The notes beneath the pieces were generated by a model. It was not told the origin of the DNA. It did no database searches and was given only the letters and a program-made list of their open reading frames with translations. From contig NZ_JACIFV010000002.1 of the NCBI RefSeq assembly GCF_014197535.1, positions 248,001-312,000 of the forward strand: 64,000 nt of DNA. The letters run 5' to 3'. Origin of the DNA: Rhizobium aethiopicum. GTDB lineage: Bacteria; Pseudomonadota; Alphaproteobacteria; Rhizobiales; Rhizobiaceae. Positions 28,239 through 36,873 of this stretch are shown here, piece after piece (position 1 is the first letter of the stretch; each line of letters opens with the position of its first letter). Position numbers and translations under genes: made by a program.

Positions 28239-28261
28239 CCGGGCCGTACGAGGCGGCCCGG
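28239..28261 (+). promoter_or_regulatory. hairpin between aldehyde dehydrogenase and arabonate dehydratase genes
   Basis: Perfect 8-bp stem CCGGGCCG/CGGCCCGG with a seven-base loop, 15 bases after the dehydrogenase stop and without a T-run. It is the third intercistronic stem in this operon. Confidence 0.5.
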
Positions 28262-28284
28262 CAATCACCTGAAGGACGGAGATT

Positions 28285-30024
28285 ATGAAGAAGAAAGCGG
28301 AATGGCCGCGCAGGCTGAGGTCGCAGGAATGGTACGGCGGCACGAGCCGCGACGTGATTTATCATCGCGGCTGGCTTAAAAACCAGGGTTATCCGCACGA
28401 CCTGTTCGACGGACGGCCGGTCATCGGCATCCTCAACACCTGGTCGGATATGACCCCCTGCAACGGCCATCTGAGAGAGCTCGCCGAGAAGGTGAAGGCG
28501 GGTGTGTGGGAGGCCGGCGGCTTCCCGCTCGAAGTGCCGGTGTTCTCGGCATCGGAAAACACCTTCCGCCCAACCGCGATGATGTACCGCAACCTTGCCG
28601 CTCTCGCGGTGGAGGAAGCGATCCGCGGCCAGCCGATGGATGGCTGCGTCCTTCTCGTCGGCTGCGACAAGACCACGCCGTCGCTGCTGATGGGCGCCGC
28701 CTCCTGCGACCTGCCGTCGATCGTCGTCACCGGCGGGCCGATGCTGAACGGCTATTTCCGCGGCGAGCGTGTCGGCTCCGGCACGCATCTGTGGAAATTC
28801 TCCGAAATGGTGAAGGCCGGCGAGATGACGCAGGCCGAGTTCCTCGAGGCGGAAGCCTCGATGAGCCGTTCGTCGGGCACCTGCAATACGATGGGCACCG
28901 CCTCCACCATGGCTTCCATGGCCGAGGCGCTTGGTATGGCGCTGTCCGGCAATGCCGCGATCCCGGGCGTCGATTCCCGCCGCAAGGTCATGGCGCAGCT
29001 CACCGGCCGCCGTATCGTGCAGATGGTCAAGGACGACCTGAAGCCCTCGGAGATCATGACCAAGCAGGCTTTCGAGAACGCCATCCGCACCAATGCGGCG
29101 ATCGGCGGATCGACCAACGCCGTTATCCATCTGCTCGCCATCGCCGGCCGCGTCGGCATCGATCTGTCGCTTGACGACTGGGACCGCTGCGGCCGCGACG
29201 TTCCCACAATCGTCAACCTGATGCCATCGGGCAAGTACCTGATGGAAGAGTTCTTCTATGCCGGCGGCCTGCCGGTGGTGCTGAAACGCCTCGGCGAGGC
29301 GGGCCTGCTGCACAAGGATGCGCTGACGGTCTCCGGCGAAACCGTCTGGGACGAGGTCAAGGACGTCGTCAACTGGAACGAGGACGTCATCCTGCCTGCT
29401 GAAAAGGCGCTGACCTCTTCGGGCGGCATCGTCGTGCTGCGCGGCAATCTGGCGCCGAAGGGCGCGGTGTTGAAGCCGTCGGCCGCCTCGCCGCATCTGC
29501 TGGTGCATAAGGGTCGGGCTGTGGTGTTCGAGGACATCGACGACTACAAGGCGAAGATCAACGACGACAATCTCGACATCGACGAGACCTGCATCATGGT
29601 CATGAAGAACTGCGGGCCGAAGGGATATCCGGGCATGGCCGAAGTCGGCAACATGGGCCTGCCGCCCAAGGTGCTGAAGAAGGGCATCCTCGACATGGTG
29701 CGGATATCAGACGCCCGCATGTCCGGAACGGCCTACGGCACCGTCGTGCTGCACACCTCGCCGGAAGCCGCCGTCGGCGGACCGCTGGCTGTCGTCAAGA
29801 ACGGCGACATGATCGAGCTCGACGTGCCGAACCGCCGCCTGCATCTCGACATCTCAGACGAGGAATTGGCGCGCCGTATCGCCGAATGGCAGCCGAACCA
29901 CGATTTGCCGACCTCGGGCTACGCCTTCCTGCATCAGCAGCATGTCGAAGGAGCCGATACCGGTGCCGACCTCGACTTCCTCAAGGGATGTCGCGGAAAT
30001 GCGGTCGGCAAGGACAGCCACTGA
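28285..30024 (+). CDS. L-arabonate dehydratase (IlvD/EDD family)
   Basis: Fe-S dehydratase converting L-arabonate to L-2-keto-3-deoxyarabonate. The three cluster cysteines are at C59 (MTPCNGHL), C127 (VGCDKTTPS) and C200 (SSGTCNTMG), with the Mg-ligand lysine K129. These positions and the 579-residue length agree with what I recall for the structurally characterised L-arabonate dehydratase of R. leguminosarum bv. trifolii. The C-terminal swivelling domain contains KNCGPKGYPGMAE and RISDARMSGTAYG with the catalytic serine. It is the last gene of the chvE-gguABC operon and is followed by a strong terminator. Confidence 0.92.
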   Translation: MKKKAEWPRRLRSQEWYGGTSRDVIYHRGWLKNQGYPHDLFDGRPVIGILNTWSDMTPCNGHLRELAEKVKAGVWEAGGFPLEVPVFSASENTFRPTAMMYRNLAALAVEEAIRGQPMDGCVLLVGCDKTTPSLLMGAASCDLPSIVVTGGPMLNGYFRGERVGSGTHLWKFSEMVKAGEMTQAEFLEAEASMSRSSGTCNTMGTASTMASMAEALGMALSGNAAIPGVDSRRKVMAQLTGRRIVQMVKDDLKPSEIMTKQAFENAIRTNAAIGGSTNAVIHLLAIAGRVGIDLSLDDWDRCGRDVPTIVNLMPSGKYLMEEFFYAGGLPVVLKRLGEAGLLHKDALTVSGETVWDEVKDVVNWNEDVILPAEKALTSSGGIVVLRGNLAPKGAVLKPSAASPHLLVHKGRAVVFEDIDDYKAKINDDNLDIDETCIMVMKNCGPKGYPGMAEVGNMGLPPKVLKKGILDMVRISDARMSGTAYGTVVLHTSPEAAVGGPLAVVKNGDMIELDVPNRRLHLDISDEELARRIAEWQPNHDLPTSGYAFLHQQHVEGADTGADLDFLKGCRGNAVGKDSH

Positions 30025-30057
30025 GCGGAAGCATTCGAGATTGGAATAGTTGAAAGG

Positions 30058-30079
30058 CGGGGCGAGAGCCCCGTTTTTT
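30058..30079 (+). terminator. terminator of the chvE-gguABC-arabinose operon
   Basis: Stem CGGGGC/GCCCCG with a GAGA tetraloop and a six-T run, 34 bases after the arabonate dehydratase stop. Confidence 0.85.
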
Positions 30080-30082
30080 GTT

Positions 30083-30128
30083 GTACTTGTTTAATGAGAA
30101 GATGACGCTATATTCTGAACAAGTGTAC
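30083..30128 (+). promoter_or_regulatory. promoter and dyad operator of the toxin-antitoxin pair
   Basis: -35 TTGTTT (30087) and -10 TATATT (30109) are spaced by 16 bases. The promoter is enclosed by an imperfect inverted repeat, GTACTTGTT on the left and AACAAGTGTAC on the right (30118-30128), the usual layout for autorepression by the antitoxin. Confidence 0.6.
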
Positions 30129-30141
30129 AGGAGAGATGGTC

Positions 30142-30384
30142 ATGTCAAAGGTGGTCGGTGCTGCGGAATTCAAGGCGAAATGCCTGAATCTTATCGATCA
30201 GATGCGCAGTGACGATGAATCCATCGTCATCACCAAGCGCGGTAAGCCGGTTGCCGTGCTTTCCCCGGCGCGAAACACAGGTGAACGCAGGAGCATCATC
30301 GGCGCGATGAAGGGCAGCGTATTGCGCTATGACGATCCTCTGTCTCCGGCCGTTGAGCCGGAGGATTGGGACGCCCTCCGTTGA
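30142..30384 (+). CDS. Phd/YefM-type antitoxin
   Basis: An 80-residue antitoxin. The N-terminal two-thirds is the Phd/YefM DNA-binding fold (VVGAAEFKAKCLNLIDQM, SIVITKRGKPVAVLSP). The C-terminal tail (YDDPLSPAVEPEDWDALR) is the disordered segment that would wrap around the toxin. I start at 30142, where AGGAGAG is well placed, and not at the ATG six bases earlier. Its stop TGA overlaps the TTG start of the toxin gene. Confidence 0.85.
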   Translation: MSKVVGAAEFKAKCLNLIDQMRSDDESIVITKRGKPVAVLSPARNTGERRSIIGAMKGSVLRYDDPLSPAVEPEDWDALR

Positions 30385-30791
30385 TCGTCATCGACACGCA
30401 TATCCTCGTCTGGGCGATGCAGGACGATGCGCGCCTCGGTTCACAGGCCCGGCGCATCATCGACGAGATGACGGAGAAAAGCCGTATCCTGATTTCGGCG
30501 ATCACACCTTGGGAAATCGCCATGCTCGTGCAGAAGGGGCGCCTGGCGCTCGGCGACGATGTCGGGCGATGGATCGATAGCGCTCTCTCGCTGCCCGGGC
30601 TTCAGCTTGCACCGATTGAGCCTTCCATCGCGATAGACAGCGTTCGGTTGCCCGGCGAGTTTCATGCCGACCCCGTGGACCGCATCATCGCCGCCACAGC
30701 CCGTTTTCATCGCGCACCGTTACTGACGGCGGATCAGGCAATCCTCAGTTATGGAGCGCGCGGTCACCTCCAGGTCGTTGCGGCTGGATAG
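30381..30791 (+). CDS. vapC: PIN-domain toxin (VapC-type)
   Basis: A 136-residue PIN ribonuclease: IVIDTHILVWAM gives the first acidic residue, SAITPWEIAML the glutamate, and FHADPVDRIIAATA the later aspartates, with a TADQAIL block near the end. The usual target is tRNA or other structured RNA. The start is a TTG inside the antitoxin stop (TTGA), so translation is coupled and toxin output kept low. An upstream in-frame start inside the antitoxin gene is less likely. Confidence 0.85.
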   Translation: MIVIDTHILVWAMQDDARLGSQARRIIDEMTEKSRILISAITPWEIAMLVQKGRLALGDDVGRWIDSALSLPGLQLAPIEPSIAIDSVRLPGEFHADPVDRIIAATARFHRAPLLTADQAILSYGARGHLQVVAAG

Positions 30792-30811
30792 ATGCGACCT
30801 CCCGCTCTCGC

Positions 30812-31636
30812 TCAGCTCTGGCTCTGGCTTTGCATCTGCCCGCCGTCCTCAACCTTCACGGTCACCGACAGCGTCTCACCCGGCGTGCCGATGCGCATGC
30901 CTGAGATCGGGGCAGCATCGCGGTAGCAGAGGCCGGAGGCGATGCGGACATATCGTTCATCCGGGCAGATTTCGTTGGCCGGGTCGAAGCCGACCCAGCC
31001 GAGGCCGGGAATATGGGCTTCGGCCCAGGCATGGGTCGCCGCCTGTTCGACCTTTTCTTCCATCATCAGATAGCCAGAGACATAACGCGCCGGCACCTGC
31101 AGGGCGCGGGCGGCGGCAACGAAGATGTGCGCATGGTCCTGGCAGACGCCGCTTTTCTTCTCCAGCGCCTGTTCGGCCGTCGTCGCGGTGTCGCTGGTGC
31201 CGGGCCGGTAGTCGACGGTTTCGTGGATGGCAGCCATCAGCGCATGCAGGCGGGCGAGTTCGTTATCGCCGCTGACGCTTTTGACCAGTTCCTTGATCAG
31301 CTTGCCGCTTTTAGTCAGCGGCGTCTCGCGCAGGAAGAGCCAGAGCGGGCAGAAACCGGTATGCGGGCCGGTGACGCCGTTATTGTCCGCCGTCTCGATC
31401 TCGCCTTCGGCCAAGATCCGCGTCACGTGCTGCGCGCCTTCCAGCGAGACCAAGTTGACGTGGTTGCCATACTGGTCGTCATATTCCACCTCGGGCGTAG
31501 CGCCCTCGACGTTCAGCGACCAGGCGAGCACCTTCTGGGCGGCTGATGTCGGCGGCGTCAGCCTGAGGCGCTGCAGCGAGAACTGCGCCGGTTCGTCGTA
31601 GCGGTATTCGGTGAGGTGGCTGATTTTCAGTCTCAT
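30812..31636 (-). CDS. transglutaminase-like cysteine peptidase of the ATP-grasp/alpha-E module
   Basis: The N-terminal ~90-residue Bact_transglu_N fold (MRLKISHLTEYRYDEPAQFS, LRLTPP) is followed by a transglutaminase core with the full triad: Cys in KSGVCQDHAHIF, His in ATHAWAEAHIPG and Asp in WVGFDPANEI. It most likely cuts or transfers on peptide bonds. It is the last of three co-directional genes (circularly permuted ATP-grasp, alpha-E, transglutaminase) that recur together in many bacteria and are predicted to make and remove a peptide tag or small peptide; substrate unknown. Stop near 30812, 12 bases separate it from the alpha-E gene. Confidence 0.85.
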   Translation of the reverse strand: MRLKISHLTEYRYDEPAQFSLQRLRLTPPTSAAQKVLAWSLNVEGATPEVEYDDQYGNHVNLVSLEGAQHVTRILAEGEIETADNNGVTGPHTGFCPLWLFLRETPLTKSGKLIKELVKSVSGDNELARLHALMAAIHETVDYRPGTSDTATTAEQALEKKSGVCQDHAHIFVAAARALQVPARYVSGYLMMEEKVEQAATHAWAEAHIPGLGWVGFDPANEICPDERYVRIASGLCYRDAAPISGMRIGTPGETLSVTVKVEDGGQMQSQSQS

Positions 31637-31648
31637 GTTCTGATCCGC

Positions 31649-32590
31649 TTAAACGTAGAATCGGTAGCCGTCGGAAATCTCGGCGCCGAGCTGGTTGTTG
31701 CGCGAGACGAAATCCTCGAGGAATTCATGCAGGCCCTGATCCATGATGTCGCGGATCGCTCTGGTCTGCAGCGTGGTGCGGATCGCATCGGCCGTATCGT
31801 GAGCGGGCAGCCGCGCCTCATAATCCTGAGCGAGATAGCCGAGATTGCTGACGATCTTTTCGTAGCAATAGGCCAGCGAGCGCGGCATCTGGACATTGAG
31901 GGTGAGGAAATCGGCAATGTTCATTGCCCGGTATTCACCGTCATAGGCCCAGCTATAGGCACGGTGCGCGGAGACCGAGCGCAGGATCGATTCCCACTGC
32001 ACGTTGTCGAGAGACGAGCCGACCGCCGAGACCGAAGGCAGCAGCACGTAATATTTCACGTCGAGGATGCGGCTGGTATTGTCGGCCCGCTCGATGAAGG
32101 TGCCGATGCGGGCGAAATTGTAGAGCTCGTTGCGCAGCGTCGAGCCATGAAAGGCGCCGCGGATGAGGCCGGCGCGACGCTTGATGGCGTCGATCACCTC
32201 CGGCATTTCGGCTGCCTTGACGCGCTTTTCGAGCAGCGCCTTCAGGTCGATCCAGCATTCGTTGGTCGCTTCCCAGGTTTCGCGTGTCAGAGCGGTGCGC
32301 ACCATGCGGGCATTATTGCGGCCGAAGTCGATGCAGGACATGACGCTCGACGGATTGGAACGATCGCGCAGGAGATAATCGATCGCGTCGGCATTGGTCA
32401 GCTTGGCGTGGCCTTCGTCATAGGCCTCGCGCACGCCGGCACTTTGCAGCACCCCGTCCCAGTTGTCGTCACCGGCGCTGCTGCGGGTCAGCGACATGCG
32501 CAGCCCGGCATCGACCAGACGGGCGATATTTTCGGCGCGCTCGATGTAACGGAACATCCAGTAGAGGCCGTTTGCGGTTCTTCCGAGCAT
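31649..32590 (-). CDS. alpha-E domain protein
   Basis: A 313-residue all-helical protein of the alpha-E (DUF403) family. It starts MLGRTANGLYWMFRYIERAE, the family signature, and continues with repeated Arg/Glu-rich helices (EARLVDAGLRM-like, GTFIERADNTSRILDVKYY). Biochemical role unknown; it is nearly always next to the circularly permuted ATP-grasp and may be its partner or a scaffold. Its ATG overlaps the ATP-grasp stop by one base (TGATG), implying a fixed ratio of the two. Confidence 0.85.
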   Translation of the reverse strand: MLGRTANGLYWMFRYIERAENIARLVDAGLRMSLTRSSAGDDNWDGVLQSAGVREAYDEGHAKLTNADAIDYLLRDRSNPSSVMSCIDFGRNNARMVRTALTRETWEATNECWIDLKALLEKRVKAAEMPEVIDAIKRRAGLIRGAFHGSTLRNELYNFARIGTFIERADNTSRILDVKYYVLLPSVSAVGSSLDNVQWESILRSVSAHRAYSWAYDGEYRAMNIADFLTLNVQMPRSLAYCYEKIVSNLGYLAQDYEARLPAHDTADAIRTTLQTRAIRDIMDQGLHEFLEDFVSRNNQLGAEISDGYRFYV

Positions 32591-33999
32591 CAGTCCTCCA
32601 GTACCCAGGTGTCTTTGGTGCCGCCGCCCTGGCTGGAATTGACCACAAGCGAACCCTGCTTCAGCGCCACGCGGGTCAGCCCGCCCGGAATGATCTGCAC
32701 CTTGTCGGAGACGAGCACATAGGGGCGAAGGTCCACATGGCGCGGCGCGATCCCCTTGTTGACGAGGATCGGGACGGTGGAGAGCGACAGCGTCGGCTGG
32801 GCGATGTAGTTGTTCGGCTTGGCCTTCAGCTTTTCGGCGAAATCGGCGCGCTCCTTCTTCGAAGCCGTTGGTCCAACCAGCATGCCGTAGCCGCCGGAGC
32901 CGTGCACTTCCTTGACGACGAGCTCTTCGAGGTGCTCCAGCACGTATTTCAGGCTCGATGCTTCCGAACAGCGCCAGGTCGGGACGTTTTCAAGCAGCGC
33001 CTTGCGGCCGGTATAGAATTCGACGATCTCCGGCATGTAAGAATAGATCGCCTTATCGTCCGATATGCCGGTGCCCGGCGCATTGGCGATGGTGATGTTG
33101 CCGGAGCGGTAGACATCCATGATGCCGGGAATGCCGAGTGCGGAATCGGCCCGGAATGTCAGCGGATCGAGGAAGTCGTCGTCGACGCGGCGGTAGAGCA
33201 CGTCGATCGCCTCGTAACCACGGGTCGTGCGCATCTTCACCTTGCCGTCGATGACGCGCAGATCCGAGCCCTCGACCAGTTCGACGCCCATCATGTCGGC
33301 GAGGAAGGAGTGCTCGTAATAGGCCGAATTGTAGATGCCCGGTGTCAGGACAGCGACGCGCGGCTTACCCGCGCAGCCGGGAGGGGCGAGCGAGGCGAGG
33401 CTTTGGCGCAAGAGGTAGGGATAATCCTCGACGCGCTGCACCTTGTTCGCATGGAAGAGTTCCGGGAACATCTGCATCATGGTTTCCCGGTTTTCCAGCA
33501 TGTAGCTGACACCGGAAGGGGTGCGGGCATTATCCTCCAGCACGTAAAACTGGTCTTCGCCTGTTCGTACGATGTCGGTGCCGACGATATGGGTGTAGAC
33601 GCCGCCAGGCGGGCGGAAGCCGATCATCTCGGACAGGAAGGCGACATTGTTTTCGATCAGTTCGCGCGGGATGCGGCCGGCGCGGATGATCTCCTGCTTG
33701 TGATAGATATCATCCAGAAAGGCGTTGAGCGCGATTACCCGCTGTTCGATACCCTGGGCGAGTTTGCGCCATTCGCGGGCGGAGATGATGCGGGGGATGA
33801 TATCGAAGGGGATGAGCTTTTCGGAGCTGTCGGCATGGCCGTAAACGGCGAAGGTGATGCCGGTCTTCCGGAAGATGTTTTCCGCGTCGCGGGACTTGGC
33901 AATCAGATGCGACCGGTCTTGGCTGTTGTACCACTCGAAATATTTTTCATAAGGCGGGCGGGGGCTCTCGTCCCCGGTAATCATTTCATCAAATGCCAA
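32590..33999 (-). CDS. circularly permuted ATP-grasp ligase
   Basis: CP_ATPgrasp family, predicted to join amino acids or peptides by an acyl-phosphate route. The family opening FDEMITGDESPRPPYEKY is followed by VYGHADSSEKLIPFD, ARTPSGVSYMLENRETMM, YNSAYYEHSFLADMMG, RRVDDDFLDPL and KEVHGSGGYGMLVGP (nucleotide-binding loop). I place the start at a TTG (33999) because GGGGAG lies nine bases before it and the protein then has the family length of 469 aa; the open frame runs 158 codons further but the extra part looks non-coding. First gene of the three-gene module. Confidence 0.85.
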   Translation of the reverse strand: MAFDEMITGDESPRPPYEKYFEWYNSQDRSHLIAKSRDAENIFRKTGITFAVYGHADSSEKLIPFDIIPRIISAREWRKLAQGIEQRVIALNAFLDDIYHKQEIIRAGRIPRELIENNVAFLSEMIGFRPPGGVYTHIVGTDIVRTGEDQFYVLEDNARTPSGVSYMLENRETMMQMFPELFHANKVQRVEDYPYLLRQSLASLAPPGCAGKPRVAVLTPGIYNSAYYEHSFLADMMGVELVEGSDLRVIDGKVKMRTTRGYEAIDVLYRRVDDDFLDPLTFRADSALGIPGIMDVYRSGNITIANAPGTGISDDKAIYSYMPEIVEFYTGRKALLENVPTWRCSEASSLKYVLEHLEELVVKEVHGSGGYGMLVGPTASKKERADFAEKLKAKPNNYIAQPTLSLSTVPILVNKGIAPRHVDLRPYVLVSDKVQIIPGGLTRVALKQGSLVVNSSQGGGTKDTWVLED

Positions 34000-34574
34000 A
34001 GGTGCGGCTCCCCTTTTTTGTTCATTTGAATACAACGCAAATTGCAATGCAAGAACCATGCGCAGTTCAAGGAAAAGATTTTGCGGTGCGGGAAAGGGGT
34101 GAGATCGGGGCGTTTGGCGCGGCGCGGCGCGGGGCGGTGGAGGGTTGTTCTGCAGCGATTGCGCAAAATCTGGGCAGGTGATGGTTTTTCGGTCGGCGGG
34201 CGGGAGTCGGTTCTCGACCTCTCCACCCTCATTCCTGTGCTCGTCACAGGAATCCAGCCACCGCGCGTCGGCGCGGTGAATGACTTTACCGAGAAATGGA
34301 GTCTCCCGCGCCCAAGGACTTGGGCGCACTGGATTCCTGTGACGAGCACAGGAATGAGGTAGAGTATGGCGGTGCGCCGGCGATTCCTCGCTACGGTAGC
34401 ATGTTGTCGAGCTTCCAACAGGCTCGTTCGTTATGTTTGAAACTATCGTCTTCCTGACGGTCGGTTGTTCCAACCATCAGCCAAATTTCAAATAAGCATC
34501 AACGCTTCGCCTTTGACTGTGACCGCCGGCTGCGGATATCAGCGGGGCGAAACCTCCTCTTGCCGAGCAGCCTC
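34000..34574. other. long intergenic gap
   Basis: 575 bases between the divergent ATP-grasp and DMT-transporter genes. It contains the 131-base fold-back repeat (34228-34358) and both promoters. I find no gene; the short open frames lack ribosome sites and codon bias. Confidence 0.5.
34228..34358. repeat. fold-back repeat with 30-bp perfect arms
   Basis: Arms at 34228-34257 and 34329-34358 are exact inverted copies (CTCATTCCTGTGCTCG... and its complement), separated by 71 bases that themselves contain GC-rich dyads. Each arm also has an inner dyad (ATTCCTGTG...CACAGGAAT). This looks like a non-coding MITE-like or palindromic intergenic element. No target duplication is obvious. Confidence 0.75.
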
Positions 34575-35474
34575 ATGTCCCTCGATCGCCTGGCCCCCGC
34601 TCTCTTCGTCCTGCTCTGGTCCACGGGCTGGGTGGTGGCGAAATATGCGGCGCTGCATTCCGAGCCCTTCACCTTTCTGTCGATACGCTATGCGCTGTCG
34701 GCGCTCGCCTTCCTGGCGCTTTGCCTGGTGGCGCGGGCGCAATGGCCGAAGAGCCGGGCGACGGTGCTGCGCGCCATCTATTCCGGCTTTTTCCTGCACG
34801 GCTTCTATCTCGCCGGCCTCTGGTGGGCGATTGCCAATGGCGTGCCGGCCGGCATATCGGGCATCATCGCGGCGCTGCAGCCGCTGCTGACGGCGATGGC
34901 GGCGCCCTTTCTCGTCGGCGAGCGGTTGCAACAAACACAGAAGCTCGGCCTCGGGCTCGGCTTCATCGGCATCGCCATCGCCATTTCGCCAAAGCTTTTC
35001 GATCCGGCGACGGCCGATCTCAGCAATGCCGCTCTGCCGCTGGCGATCAACCTCATCGCCATGGGCTCCGTCACCTACGGCACGCTTTACCAGAAGAGAC
35101 ACCTGCAATCCGGCGATCTCAGGACCATCGCGACGCTGCAATATGTCGGCGCTCTCATCCTCACCCTGCCGCTGTCGCTGATTTTCGAACACCAGCATTT
35201 CGACGGCACCGCGCAGGCCTATGGCGCGCTGCTCTGGTCGGTCTTCGGCCTGTCGATGGGCGGTGTCGGGCTGCTGCTTTACCTTATCCGCCGCGGTCAG
35301 GTCTCGCGCGCCGCCTCGCTGATCTACCTGATGCCGCCGGCCGTCGCGCTCGAAGCCTTCATCGCGTTCGGGGAGCGGCTGACGCTGCCGTTGATTCTGG
35401 GCACGGTGATCGTCGTGACGGGCGTATATATGACAAACCGCAGGGTCGTTCAGCAGGCGCAGGCGAGCGTATAG
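34575..35474 (+). CDS. DMT-superfamily (EamA) transporter
   Basis: A 299-residue inner-membrane exporter with ten helices in two EamA repeats: FVLLWSTGWVVAKYAALHSEP, SIRYALSALAFLALC and NGVPAGISGIIAALQPLLTA in the first half, then ALLWSVFGLSMGGVGLLLYLI and ASLIYLMPPAVALEAFIAFGE in the second. Substrate unknown, perhaps an amino acid or metabolite. I start at the ATG of MSLDRLAP; a TTG 15 bases upstream is open and the ribosome site is weak for both. Confidence 0.85.
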   Translation: MSLDRLAPALFVLLWSTGWVVAKYAALHSEPFTFLSIRYALSALAFLALCLVARAQWPKSRATVLRAIYSGFFLHGFYLAGLWWAIANGVPAGISGIIAALQPLLTAMAAPFLVGERLQQTQKLGLGLGFIGIAIAISPKLFDPATADLSNAALPLAINLIAMGSVTYGTLYQKRHLQSGDLRTIATLQYVGALILTLPLSLIFEHQHFDGTAQAYGALLWSVFGLSMGGVGLLLYLIRRGQVSRAASLIYLMPPAVALEAFIAFGERLTLPLILGTVIVVTGVYMTNRRVVQQAQASV

Positions 35475-35606
35475 CCTGATGGCTGCGCCAAGGTCGAACA
35501 ACCGGATGGCCTGAACCTCAACTGACCGAGGTCGCCGGCGATTGCCGACGACCTCATATACAGAGCGCCGTGGGGCGCTACTCGGCCCATCAAGCAGGAA
35601 GCAAAA

Positions 35607-36815
35607 TCAGTTGCGGGGCTGCAGCAGCGCCAAGGCAACCGTCGACGCAGCCAGGAGAGCGGTAAGCGTCAATGGACCCACAGCGCCGTAGTGGTCGACG
35701 ATATAGCCGCCAAAAACCGCGCCGATACTGATGGCCACCTGAAAAGAGACGACCATCAGGCTACCTGCCGCTTCCAGAGCGTCGGAGGCTGCGCGGGAAA
35801 GATTGGTCGGCAGCACGACCGGCGCCATGCCGAAGGCAAAGCCCCAAAGCGTGACGAGCGCGAAGGCGACGCCGGTGTGAGCGCCCCAAAGCACCAGAGC
35901 GAATGCGGCAAACGCCATCAATGCCGCGGTGACGGCCAATGCTATGCGGATGCTTGCGTCGGCCATCCGGCCACCGGCGACATTGCCGATCACGGAGGCG
36001 ATGCCAAATCCGAGCAATGCCAAGGCGATCGATCTGGTTTCAAGGAGCGTCACTTTTTCGAGGAAGGGACGCACATAAACCGACCCGGCAAAATGCCCGG
36101 TCATCAGCAAAAGGATCGCGAGCATTCCCAGTTGAATGCCGCCCCGTCGTGTCAGCCGGAAAACATCCGCGAGACTGTTGCTTGTGCTTGCAGGGAGCGT
36201 CGGCAGACTGAGCAACTGCAGCAGCATGGCAAGCGCGGCAAGCCCGGCTGTCATCGCCATGGCGCTGCGCCATCCCAGCCAATCGCTGATCAAAGCACCC
36301 ATTGATGGGGCAGCGATCGTGGCGAGCGAAACGCCGAGGGTGACGATAGCCATGCCCCGACCTGTCGCATTGGCGCCGACCAGCCTCGCCACGACGGCCA
36401 CTGAAAGCGCCCAAAAGCCGCTGAGCGCGATGCCCAAGCCGGCCCGGCCCAACAGCAACAGCCAAAAATCGGTCGCTAACGATGCAAGAATATTGGAGCC
36501 GACCGCCAACGCACTGAGACCGACCAGCACCGCCTTGCGGTTCAGCCTGCCGATGAGAACATTGCTCAGCAGGGCCGCCACGGCGCCGACGGAAGCGGTG
36601 GCGGTGACGACCTGTCCGGCCGTTCCCTCGGAAATGCTGAGATCGCGCGCCATTGGCGTCAACAGTCCCGCCGGCAGGAACTCAGCAGACACCAGTGCAA
36701 AGCTGGTGGCCGCCATCGAAACAACGGCAAACCAGGTCGCCCCGCTCCACGCGGATGGTTCAGCCGTCTCTACGCCAATTGCGGCTTCGTCGAACTGTGA
36801 TGTCGTGTCCGTCAT
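35607..36815 (-). CDS. MFS transporter, AraJ/PbuE-like efflux family
   Basis: A 402-residue major facilitator with twelve predicted helices. The A-like motif after helix 2 is LIGRLNRKAVLVGLSALAVG, and LLGRAGLGIALSGFWALSVAVVARLV follows, typical of drug or sugar efflux (DHA1/AraJ) proteins. GGAGA eight bases before the ATG of MTDTTSQFD fixes the start at 36815, inside a longer open frame. The AraC-type gene immediately upstream on the same strand is a plausible regulator. Confidence 0.85.
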   Translation of the reverse strand: MTDTTSQFDEAAIGVETAEPSAWSGATWFAVVSMAATSFALVSAEFLPAGLLTPMARDLSISEGTAGQVVTATASVGAVAALLSNVLIGRLNRKAVLVGLSALAVGSNILASLATDFWLLLLGRAGLGIALSGFWALSVAVVARLVGANATGRGMAIVTLGVSLATIAAPSMGALISDWLGWRSAMAMTAGLAALAMLLQLLSLPTLPASTSNSLADVFRLTRRGGIQLGMLAILLLMTGHFAGSVYVRPFLEKVTLLETRSIALALLGFGIASVIGNVAGGRMADASIRIALAVTAALMAFAAFALVLWGAHTGVAFALVTLWGFAFGMAPVVLPTNLSRAASDALEAAGSLMVVSFQVAISIGAVFGGYIVDHYGAVGPLTLTALLAASTVALALLQPRN

Positions 36816-36873
36816 TGAAGAATCTCCTATGTTCGGAGATTTCATAGACGAAGTTTTCAGGATGATATGTGTC

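Noticed and set aside
25641..28343. A 900-codon open frame antisense to gguC and the aldehyde dehydrogenase
   Set aside because: It overlaps two well-identified genes on the other strand and its translation is rich in Asp, Gly, Arg and Ala without any domain, typical of the antisense frame of GC-rich rhizobial genes.
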